A stretch of 35,200 bases of DNA from a virus. The position numbers and the translations under genes were made by a program. The stretch lies in IMG/VR virus record IMGVR_UViG_3300008448_000312, positions 1 through 35,200 of that record; one strand, given 5' to 3'. Shown here in pieces: positions 29,318 through 35,200 of the stretch; within the stretch, counting starts at the first letter, position 1; each line of letters starts with the position of its first letter. The notes under the pieces were generated by a model. The model had not been told where the DNA came from, did not search any database, and saw only the letters and a program-made list of their open reading frames with translations.

Positions 29318-30592
29318 ATGACTGAAAATAAGCCCAAGCTTTTGTGGGTAGGTGACATTGTTGCTACCACTGGTTTTGCTCGTGTTACCGAAAACGTACT
29401 GAGCCGTCTGAAAGATCGGTATGAGATCCACGTTCTTGGCTGCAACTGGCACGGAGACTATACTCCGTTGCAACAGGAGTACTTCATGTACCCTGCCGCC
29501 AACATGTACCAGAACCAACCTTTTGGTGAGGCGCGGATTCGTGAAATTACAGAACGGGTGCGGCCCGACGTAATCTTTACAATCAATGACTGTTGGATCA
29601 TTAATAATCAATGGTCTCAAGTCAAAGATTTGCGCGATGAGATTGGCTTTAAGTTTGTGGGTTACTACCCCATGGACTCCTATGGCTGGTATGGCTGCTT
29701 GACCGAAACCATGCATGAGTGGGACGCAGCTGTTTGCTACACCAAATTCGGGGCAGAAGAGACGTTAAGTTCTGGTGTAGACAAACCAATCTGGGTGATT
29801 CCCCATGGTGTTACCGCTGGTCAGTTCTATCCCAAGGACAAGGCAGAGTGTCGGAAGAGCTTGGGCCTAAACCCTGATGACTTCATTGTCTTTAACGGGA
29901 ACAGGAACCAATTCCGTAAGCGCATCGACTTGACTATCTCGGCATTTGCCAAGTTTGCAGTCGATAAACCTGATGCCAAGCTGTACCTGCATATGGGGCA
30001 AAAGGACCAGGGCTGGGACCTGATGCCGCTGTTTAATCGGGAGATGAGCCGTCAAGGCTTAGATCCAAACGGTCGCATCATCATGACCGCACCTACGCCC
30101 CACGGCCCTTCTGTGCCTGTAGAGCTGCTTAACACCATCTATAACGTTGCTGATGTTGGCATCAATACTTGTAAAGGAGAAGGCTGGGGACTGGTGAACT
30201 TCGAACATGCTGCCTGCCGCGTGGCACAGGTTGTTCCTGATCACACCTCATGTAAGGAAATCTTTGAAGGCTGTGGTCCCCTGATTCGCAACCTGCACGC
30301 AGATGTAGACACCAACTTTGGTCGCATCATGCCGTGCCCTGATGACAACCATCTGGCAAGCATCCTTACGGATCTTTACAACAACCGCGACAAGCTGGAC
30401 GAAGTGGCGCAGAAGTGCTACGACCGCGTCACTGATACCTGCTTTAACTGGGATACGGTTGCAGCTGATTTCAATGATGTGTTCCAAGAGGTGCTGACCA
30501 CGAAGGAGGAGCCTCAGATCAAAACCAGTAAGCGGAAAAAGAAGCAGGAAAAGACTGAGAAGAAGAAGGAGTTGACCGAGGCAACTGCATGA
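29318..30592 (+). CDS. Glycosyltransferase, GT4 / GT-B fold
   Basis: This 424-residue protein begins KLLWVGDIVATTGFARVTEN, has GYYPMDSYGWYG near 116-127, then VIPHGVTAGQFYP near 162-174 and NRNQFRKRIDLTISAF near 193-208. The C-terminal nucleotide-sugar site has the pattern INTCKGEGWGLVNFEHAAC. This matches GT4 enzymes (E-x7-E type region). The last 35 residues are Lys/Glu-rich and low complexity. TATACT at 29289-29294 is a possible -10 element. It overlaps the cupin gene by ATGA, so both are probably one sugar operon. Confidence 0.88.
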   Translation: MTENKPKLLWVGDIVATTGFARVTENVLSRLKDRYEIHVLGCNWHGDYTPLQQEYFMYPAANMYQNQPFGEARIREITERVRPDVIFTINDCWIINNQWSQVKDLRDEIGFKFVGYYPMDSYGWYGCLTETMHEWDAAVCYTKFGAEETLSSGVDKPIWVIPHGVTAGQFYPKDKAECRKSLGLNPDDFIVFNGNRNQFRKRIDLTISAFAKFAVDKPDAKLYLHMGQKDQGWDLMPLFNREMSRQGLDPNGRIIMTAPTPHGPSVPVELLNTIYNVADVGINTCKGEGWGLVNFEHAACRVAQVVPDHTSCKEIFEGCGPLIRNLHADVDTNFGRIMPCPDDNHLASILTDLYNNRDKLDEVAQKCYDRVTDTCFNWDTVAADFNDVFQEVLTTKEEPQIKTSKRKKKQEKTEKKKELTEATA

Positions 30593-30930
30593 CCTACCGG
30601 GAGGAAAGGCCCTGGGGATCGTTTGAAACGATCTGCTCGGGGCCCAATTACAAAGTCAAGACACTCTCAGTCAAACCTTATGAACGGCTCAGCCTTCAAA
30701 AGCATGAGCACCGCGAGGAGCACTGGGTTGTCGTGGCTGGAACCGGAACCATCACGGTGGGCGACAGGCAACTGATCGCCTTCCCCGGTACCACAGCCCA
30801 TATCCCCAAGGGCGAGATCCATCGCCTAGAGGCTGGGGAGTCGGAACTCATCCTGATTGAGGTCCAGAGGGGCTCTCAACTGTACGAGGATGACATTACG
30901 CGCCTCAGCGACGACTACGGACGCAAGTAG
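30589..30930 (+). CDS. Mannose-6-phosphate isomerase-type cupin
   Basis: This 113-residue protein matches the cupin half of type II mannose-6-phosphate isomerase / mannose-1-phosphate guanylyltransferase proteins. Features are RPWGSFETICSG at 7-18, VKPYERLSLQKHEHREEHW near 28-46 with the metal-binding HxHxxEHW pattern, and HIPKGEIHRLEAGES near 71-85. It would interconvert fructose-6-P and mannose-6-P, feeding GDP-mannose to Gmd. The stand-alone form lacks the nucleotidyltransferase domain. A terminator follows. Confidence 0.88.
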   Translation: MTYREERPWGSFETICSGPNYKVKTLSVKPYERLSLQKHEHREEHWVVVAGTGTITVGDRQLIAFPGTTAHIPKGEIHRLEAGESELILIEVQRGSQLYEDDITRLSDDYGRK

Positions 30931-30958
30931 GGCACAGGGCCCACGGGGAGCTGATCTG

Positions 30959-30990
30959 AGGAGGGGGCTGCGACAACAGCCTCCTTTTTT
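30959..30990 (+). terminator. Rho-independent terminator after the sugar operon
   Basis: AGGGGGCTG 30962-30970 pairs with CAGCCTCCT 30977-30985 (one G-U, small loop), and a T-run follows through about 30990. It ends the unit containing speD, the glycosyltransferase and the cupin. Confidence 0.8.
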
Positions 30991-31000
30991 GTGGGTACGA

Positions 31001-31268
31001 GTCTCAGGTTGAGACTTGAGTGAGGTGTGCAAGAACAGAGAATAGGACCCTGTTACATCCCCCCCTAAGGCGAATTACAGTTTGAGAAAGGGGTGTAATG
31101 TTAAAAAGTGCAGGGAGTCAGCAAAGAGAAATAAAGTACGTACACTGTGGTCAAGCGGCGTCATTTAACTAAGTATAGAGAATAAAATGCCCCATTCTTA
31201 GTTTTTTCCGCACCCTTGACGCTCCGTGCCGACCCTATTACTATGTTTTTCAGTCCCACGGGAGCCGC
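31001..31268 (+). promoter_or_regulatory. Intergenic region with hairpins and a sigma70-type promoter
   Basis: No gene is visible in this stretch. TTACA-T-CCCC near 31055 can pair with GGGGTGTAA near 31092. A weak terminator-like fold (CTAA...GAAT/ATTC-TTAG) with six T ends near 31208. A clear promoter follows: TTGACG 31216-31221, a 17-nt spacer, and TACTAT 31239-31244, placed for transcription start near 31251 and ATG 31269. It is the only promoter in the window with both boxes well matched. Confidence 0.6.
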
Positions 31269-31628
31269 ATGTCTCGCAACCACAAGGAAATGCCACCCCT
31301 TTGGAGGGTTGAAGAGCTTCTCCAACTGTCTGACCGGTATCCCAGTGGCCTGGAGTGGCGTGTCAAGAAGGCTTGCAACCCTGCCGGTAGCCAAGCAGGG
31401 CGCCTCAACAAGGCAACGGGCTACTACATGATCTGCCTCGACAACGTCGTCTACCTTGCGCACCGTGTTGTGTACTATTTGCGCACTGGCACAGACCCTG
31501 TCAATACTGATGTGCTCCACGAAGAGGTGAACAAGGACAAAGACAACCGAAAAACCTTGGTTGCCAGCAAAAAATACGGGAACAAGAAAAAACCTGACCT
31601 CGGTTGCGTCCAAACCGTCCTGTCTTAA
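31269..31628 (+). CDS. HNH_3-like protein with altered catalytic residues
   Basis: This 119-residue protein has NKATGYYMICLDNVVYLAHR near 47-66 and YLRTGTDPVNTDVLHEEVNK near 70-89, followed by DKDNRKTLVASKK. This is the layout of HNH_3 homing nucleases, where VxHxDxNxxDNRxxNL is expected. Here the motif reads VLHEEVNKDKDNRKTL, so the first Asp-His pair is Leu-His and NL is lost. It may be an inactive or re-purposed relative. It has its own sigma70-type promoter. The start is ATG 31269. Confidence 0.7.
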   Translation: MSRNHKEMPPLWRVEELLQLSDRYPSGLEWRVKKACNPAGSQAGRLNKATGYYMICLDNVVYLAHRVVYYLRTGTDPVNTDVLHEEVNKDKDNRKTLVASKKYGNKKKPDLGCVQTVLS

Positions 31629-31630
31629 CC

Positions 31631-32293
31631 ATGGCAAACCTTCATCGTTCCGCAAAAAAAGTAGCGGAAGCTACAAACTTTCGCTTTGTTCAAGCTATTG
31701 ATGCGTTAAGCGATGATGAGTTGGATAAACGTGGTTACTACAGAGGATTTATTTGCCCCCATGGGCATACAATCCGTGATTCACAGCAGCACTGGTGCTA
31801 TCACTGCGTTCACAAGATTCAATCCAATATCTGTGGTTTTGACATCAACTATATTCACGTTGAGTACAAAGCAAAATACCATAAGCTTTGGCCTCAAGTT
31901 GAAGTAGGTGATCCTGAGGCTTGCTGGACGATCAAAACTCCTGGGCTCTATGCGCCAAAGCGTGTGTGTATGCCCTCCTATCGGTCTGCCTACAGCCATC
32001 AAAAGGCTGAGAACCTGAGTTTCCACAAGGCCATCTACACTTGTGCCTGGGGGGACGTGGGGGCAATGATTGTGACACGCACCTGTGGCAACCCAAGGTG
32101 TGGCAATCCTTTGCATTTGGTTTCCAGCTGGAACAGAGCCTTTCCTCCTGAGAGTGTCTATCCGTTTGAATTGGCTTTTGAAGCGGAGAAACTTATGGCC
32201 TATGGCAAACACAAGGAAGACCCCCTGGTCTTTAATCAAGTGTTTCGCAATACCATAACGTTCCCCAAAGATACAGAAATACCAGACGAGTAG
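31631..32293 (+). CDS. HNH-like protein with zinc loop
   Basis: ATG 31631 (MANLHRSAKKVAEATNF) gives 220 residues. The N-terminal region has FICPHGHTIRDS and WCYHCVHKI, a Cys/His metal site, near residues 44-63. The C-terminal region has TRTCGNPRCGNPLHLVSSWN near 147-166, matching the zinc-binding loop of His-Me finger homing endonucleases (zf-His_Me_endon type). An HK-containing segment (FHKAIYTCAWGDVG) lies between. It resembles proteins common in cyanophages. Activity cannot be judged from the sequence. The stop overlaps a TAGAATA motif. Confidence 0.65.
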   Translation: MANLHRSAKKVAEATNFRFVQAIDALSDDELDKRGYYRGFICPHGHTIRDSQQHWCYHCVHKIQSNICGFDINYIHVEYKAKYHKLWPQVEVGDPEACWTIKTPGLYAPKRVCMPSYRSAYSHQKAENLSFHKAIYTCAWGDVGAMIVTRTCGNPRCGNPLHLVSSWNRAFPPESVYPFELAFEAEKLMAYGKHKEDPLVFNQVFRNTITFPKDTEIPDE

Positions 32294-32321
32294 AATACAT
32301 CTAAAGGTTTACAGCATATAA

Positions 32322-33062
32322 ATGGCACGTAGTCAGGATGTTCAACGTCAAAGGACGCAGGACAATCCTTTAAATATGGGGCAGTTTAGTCAACTGTCTC
32401 TACGTAATTTAAAGGGAAGCTTGGGGCCCAAGAACCAGGTAATTGGCCGTAGCGATACCAATCAATTATCCTTTGGCGGCTATGGCGGCGGTTCTTATAA
32501 CCATTGGTTTAGTTTTACCATCACTGCCAATGCCTGGATCATTGTCGCAAAAGGAGGCCCAAGGCCTAAATACATCAACGCGTCTGTATACGATTTGAAC
32601 CTGATTCCGATTCAAGGAAGGGGAATTTTTCAAGATGACAGTATTACCACAACAATTGATGGAGAAATCTACAATCCATATGTAGGGCACGTCATGAATG
32701 CCCAGTCAGATTTATACAATACTTTTGATCCAAACCGTCTTGACAGGGGTGACGACAGGTATTACCCCTTGACCAGGGGGACGTATCTCTTGTGTATTTC
32801 AACAACACGCAACGAACCCTTAGATTACGAGGTTGGTGTTGTTATCGAATTTCCAACTGGTGACTTTGAGTTATTACTGGAAGATTTTACGTATATTTTG
32901 TTTGAGAATAATGACTTTATCTTGAATGATCATACGGAATTTTATGAAGGCCAAGATGTTCACGATCATTCCTTAAATGAATGGGACGAAGCATGGCGGC
33001 GTGAGCACCAGGCTGACGACCGCTTTCCCGCCTTCCTTGTACCTTTTGCTACAGTGCCATGA
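32322..33062 (+). CDS. Virion-type structural protein
   Basis: This 246-residue protein has a disordered N-terminus (MARSQDVQRQRTQDNPLNM). The centre is beta-rich (GGGSYNHWFSFTITANAW, ISTTRNEPLDYEVGVVIEF) and the C-terminal part is acidic (EDFTYILFENNDFILNDH). I recall similar proteins among cyanophage virion proteins but cannot name a family. TAGAATA at 32291-32297 lies 24 nt before the start, as for the virion gene at 14538. It is coupled to the next small gene by ATGA. Confidence 0.65.
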   Translation: MARSQDVQRQRTQDNPLNMGQFSQLSLRNLKGSLGPKNQVIGRSDTNQLSFGGYGGGSYNHWFSFTITANAWIIVAKGGPRPKYINASVYDLNLIPIQGRGIFQDDSITTTIDGEIYNPYVGHVMNAQSDLYNTFDPNRLDRGDDRYYPLTRGTYLLCISTTRNEPLDYEVGVVIEFPTGDFELLLEDFTYILFENNDFILNDHTEFYEGQDVHDHSLNEWDEAWRREHQADDRFPAFLVPFATVP

Positions 33063-33199
33063 TTAAGCTCTACAACTGGTTGATTTGTAAATTGTTTAAA
33101 CAATGTCAGATTGACATCAATAAATGCCCAACAAAAGCCTTTAAACAACACTGCGAAACAGAACCATGGGCGCACGAATGTCGCATCTATGAAGATTAA
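33059..33199 (+). CDS. Small Cys-containing protein, 46 residues
   Basis: The frame begins MIKLYNWLICKLFKQCQID, then NKCPTKAFKQHCETEP, and ends WAHECRIYED with TAA 33197-33199. Five cysteines (Cys 10, 16, 23, 32 and 41) are spaced so that disulfides or metal binding are possible. The ATG overlaps the upstream stop, which supports translation. Function is unknown. Confidence 0.6.
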   Translation: MIKLYNWLICKLFKQCQIDINKCPTKAFKQHCETEPWAHECRIYED

Positions 33200-33240
33200 A
33201 TAGCTAGACGTAGAATATAAAAATCCACTAAGGTTATCCC

Positions 33241-33405
33241 ATGGAACACCTCAATAAATACCTGGAAGTGGCGCTGGCTGTCCATGCCGCTTGCTCTGCA
33301 ATCTGCGCGTTAACTCCGACTCCCAAGGATGACAAAGTTGTCCGCAAACTCTACAAACTTATCGAGATCGGCGGCTTGATAATTGGTCGTGCTAAGCAAC
33401 GCTAA
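33241..33405 (+). CDS. Putative holin
   Basis: The 54-residue protein begins MEHLNKYLEVALAVHAAC. It continues SAICALTPTPKDDKVVRKLY and ends GGLIIGRAKQR. The pattern of a hydrophobic first helix, ALTPTPKDD and a second weakly hydrophobic helix is typical of short phage holin-like proteins. It lies beside the endolysin gene (opposite strand). TAGAATA at 33211-33217 lies 23 nt before the start. Holins permeabilise the inner membrane for lysis. Confidence 0.6.
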   Translation: MEHLNKYLEVALAVHAACSAICALTPTPKDDKVVRKLYKLIEIGGLIIGRAKQR

Positions 33406-33407
33406 AG

Positions 33408-33611
33408 TTAGTCTTCTAAAGCCGTAAACCACCATACACAACCATCGTTGTTTTCAACCCATTTTTTAGTTGCGTAAGCCTCTTCTTTGCTGAGGGTTAC
33501 GCACTTTTTTTCGTCACCAACTTCCCAGCACATATTGATGCGTAGCTTTAAATCTTTATTGCGTTTCACTTTGATACAATAATTGCCCAGCCTGTATTGT
33601 TGCCATCGCAT
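33408..33611 (-). CDS. Hypothetical protein after the endolysin
   Basis: ATG 33611 (MRWQQYRLGNYCIKVKRN) gives 67 residues, but the first part overlaps the endolysin end and the true start may be later. The visible protein has LRINMCWEVGDEKKCVTLS and EEAYATKKWVENNDGCVWWF. The alternating beta/helix pattern suggests a small compact fold. No family is recognised. Confidence 0.55.
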   Translation of the reverse strand: MRWQQYRLGNYCIKVKRNKDLKLRINMCWEVGDEKKCVTLSKEEAYATKKWVENNDGCVWWFTALED

Positions 33612-34678
33612 TCCCAACGGCGCAGCCAATTTTTCCGGCTGTACTTAACACCTTTGCCACGAGAGGCAGAATTGCTGACGTACCCTCCATTCACCATATC
33701 AGCTTCACCGTTTGGATCATTGTGCACAAAGCAATCAGGCGTAAAACCTATACAACAAGTCCAATGTCCACCACCGGTGGGATAGTTAATATTGCCCTGA
33801 TGCAGCCAACCGACTGCTACTGGCCGACCATTGCGTAATTCATTTTCCAACAAAGCAGCATTGCCGTTGGTAATAAATTTTGCTTTGAGTCCCAGGGAAT
33901 GTAACGCAGCCAGCTGTGCGTCTTTGTCTGTAGTGTCTCCGTATTTAGCGCGAATTTTATTGTATTCGTCATCGGTTTTTACTAGGCCGTAATAAGCCGA
34001 AATCATCGCGCAGCTTGAGGAAAAACACTCGCGGTAACCTGTTCCAGATACATTATCAAGCTGGTAGAAATAAGGTACAGACAAAGTTTTTGAAGTGACT
34101 GCATCAGTTGTATTGCCACCGGGAGTGCCAAGCTGCCTATCCAGAATCTGAATTAATTTGGTGCTATAAGCTGGATCCGTGGCGTACCCTTCGGTAACCA
34201 ATAATTGTGCGCAGCTATTCCTGCTTGTGGCTCGATTAACACCTTTGTATGTTCCGTAGTCTTTGTACCACCTATCAACTAAATAGCAAGTGCAGGTGTA
34301 AAGATCTGGAAAATCAATAAAACCAGCTTTAATTGTTACCCATTGACCATTAATAAACTCCTGGGTATTGACCGTTGTACCCGATCCCTTGAGACCGTAG
34401 TAATTATGGGCACCTGAAGTGTCTTTACCCCAATTTGATTCAAGTGCCCATTGAGCGGCAACGCATTCTGGGTATTTTGCGCCTGCGTCTTTACCTGCTT
34501 TCAGTACGCCTTCCCAGGTGTTGGGATAAGAGTTTACTGGTGTTGGCGCGGTGCGATACTTAACTGCAAAAGACTCCAGGGTCTCAGATGAAATCTGAGT
34601 CTGGAGCCAATTCCATGCGTTAATTTGGTGCGGCTGCTCTTTAAAATAACGCGCCGCCTCAACAAGTTTAATAGACAT
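33566..34678 (-). CDS. Endolysin: glucosaminidase-like plus C39-like peptidase
   Basis: ATG 34678 (MSIKLVEAARYFKEQP) gives 370 residues. The first half has AAQWALESNWGKDTSGAHNYYG, a FlgJ/glucosaminidase signature with catalytic Glu in ALES, near residues 75-96. The second half has VPYFYQLDN, then RECFSSSCAMISAYYG with the nucleophile Cys, GGGHWTCCIGF with the His and HNDPNGEAD with the Asp, a C39-like cysteine peptidase. The two domains would cut glycan and peptide bonds of peptidoglycan. No signal peptide is seen, so release would need the holin. Confidence 0.82.
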   Translation of the reverse strand: MSIKLVEAARYFKEQPHQINAWNWLQTQISSETLESFAVKYRTAPTPVNSYPNTWEGVLKAGKDAGAKYPECVAAQWALESNWGKDTSGAHNYYGLKGSGTTVNTQEFINGQWVTIKAGFIDFPDLYTCTCYLVDRWYKDYGTYKGVNRATSRNSCAQLLVTEGYATDPAYSTKLIQILDRQLGTPGGNTTDAVTSKTLSVPYFYQLDNVSGTGYRECFSSSCAMISAYYGLVKTDDEYNKIRAKYGDTTDKDAQLAALHSLGLKAKFITNGNAALLENELRNGRPVAVGWLHQGNINYPTGGGHWTCCIGFTPDCFVHNDPNGEADMVNGGYVSNSASRGKGVKYSRKNWLRRWECDGNNTGWAIIVSK

Positions 34679-34720
34679 CGACCTAGAGCTTTTCATTAAC
34701 TCTAAGCTAGGTGCATCAAG

Positions 34721-34903
34721 TCACTCAACGCCTTCAGTTTTGGTATTAACAGTTTCTTCTAACTCTTCATGCTCAAACTCAATGGTTTCAAGAAGTTGAA
34801 CAAGAAGTTCACCAGCAAAAGCAATGAGCTTCGCGTCTCCAGTGGTACGCGCAGACCCAAAAGAATTAATGGCAGAGATAAGTTCAGACTTTTTACAGGT
34901 CAT
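34721..34903 (-). CDS. Small helical protein, 60 residues
   Basis: ATG 34903 gives MTCKKSELISAINSFGSA and then TGDAKLIAFAGELLVQLLE, with an acidic end (FEHEELEETVNTKTEGVE). It is helical and highly acidic. Function is unknown. It lies upstream of the endolysin on the same strand and is probably co-transcribed. Confidence 0.65.
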   Translation of the reverse strand: MTCKKSELISAINSFGSARTTGDAKLIAFAGELLVQLLETIEFEHEELEETVNTKTEGVE

Positions 34904-34930
34904 TTTAAACAAGTGACTTTATAAATACTA

Positions 34931-35200
34931 TCACCAAGGGACGCCTGCTGCGGATGTCGGATTTAACTTCTGCTGGATTTGGTTGTGAAGTGCTTCTTCA
35001 ATAGAAACAACTTGGTCAACACCAATAGCCGAAAGTGTCCAGTTAATAACTTCTTCTTTTGTCAGCTCACTAAAGGGAGTGAAATCATCTGGGTCTGGAT
35101 CACCAAGGCCAACACTGCCATACGCACCGGCAGCCTCACCATTTTCCTCTAGGGAAGCTGTCCAATGCACGGTGTAAATAGCACCGTCAGGACAGGTTTC
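34931..35200 (-). CDS. Partial phage protein ending in PW (5' end outside window)
   Basis: The frame is open to the window edge and reads ETCPDGAIYTVHWTASLEEN, then YGSVGLGDPDPDDFTPFSEL, and ends PTSAAGVPW. The IYTVHWTA ... DFTPFxELT ... VIxW ... P-W layout is, from memory, a common small cyanophage protein of unknown function. A GTG at 35170 could start it, but the homology-like part begins before that, so the gene is truncated here. Confidence 0.7.
   Translation of the reverse strand, partial: ETCPDGAIYTVHWTASLEENGEAAGAYGSVGLGDPDPDDFTPFSELTKEEVINWTLSAIGVDQVVSIEEALHNQIQQKLNPTSAAGVPW

Noticed and set aside
31161-31655. Minus-strand open frame (164 residues) over the promoter and HNH_3-like gene
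   Set aside because: The plus strand has a promoter, a start and a recognisable domain; the minus frame has none.

Overview
The window looks like part of the genome of a tailed phage of a picocyanobacterium (Synechococcus/Cyanobium type, possibly freshwater). It has a phage-type replication set: a T7-like family A DNA polymerase, a primase/SF3-helicase fusion, an SSB-like protein, a PD-(D/E)XK nuclease and a flavin-dependent thymidylate synthase. It also has virion proteins, a holin/endolysin module, many small dense genes and at least five homing-type endonucleases. It carries the auxiliary genes usual in cyanophages (speD, sugar-nucleotide genes, glycosyltransferases) and one tRNA gene. The short 'MTDNHPITPP' and 'LSPAAQAVLDA' protein families at the left end are, from memory, typical of picocyanobacteria and their phages. 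No terminase, portal or major capsid gene is recognisable, so this is only part of the genome. The first and last genes run off the window.

Layout. 1-1454: a tandem array of two alternating small gene families with overlapping starts and stops. 1447-3710: an AP2 protein, thyX, a leftover thyX 3' end, a structured intergenic stretch and a GP88-like gene. 3766-9254: the replication block (HNH, DNA polymerase, HNH-AP2, zinc ribbon, SSB-like, DUF5895-like). 9255-14137: many small unknown genes. 14134-18089: virion-type proteins and a Dps-like ferritin. 18086-23021, minus strand: HNH, unknown protein, tRNA-Pro, a broken and duplicated DUF5872-like locus with an endonuclease VII-like gene, a glycosyltransferase and a PLP-fold sugar 3-dehydratase. 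23071-24093: GDP-mannose 4,6-dehydratase. 24511-30930: nuclease, primase-helicase, speD, glycosyltransferase and mannose-6-phosphate isomerase-type cupin. 31269-33405: two HNH-like proteins, a virion-type protein, a small Cys protein and a holin candidate. 33408-35200, minus strand: endolysin and small genes.

How the genes work together. The polymerase, primase-helicase, SSB-like protein, nuclease and ThyX form a largely self-sufficient replication and nucleotide module. The cupin, Gmd, the His-type sugar 3-dehydratase and two glycosyltransferases suggest a GDP-mannose-derived deoxysugar or dideoxysugar branch, used to decorate the virion or alter host surface glycans.

Most notable signals. 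(1) A DUF5872-like gene is interrupted by 24 nt that contain three in-frame stops and a perfect hairpin and lie between two identical TCG codons. It sits next to a homing-type endonuclease and a truncated copy of the same gene, strikingly like the mobA / gene 60 ribosomal-bypass cassette of phage T4. (2) Three 5' leaders share an 11-nt loop on stems that covary. (3) An out-of-frame thyX 3' remnant lies just downstream of an intact thyX.
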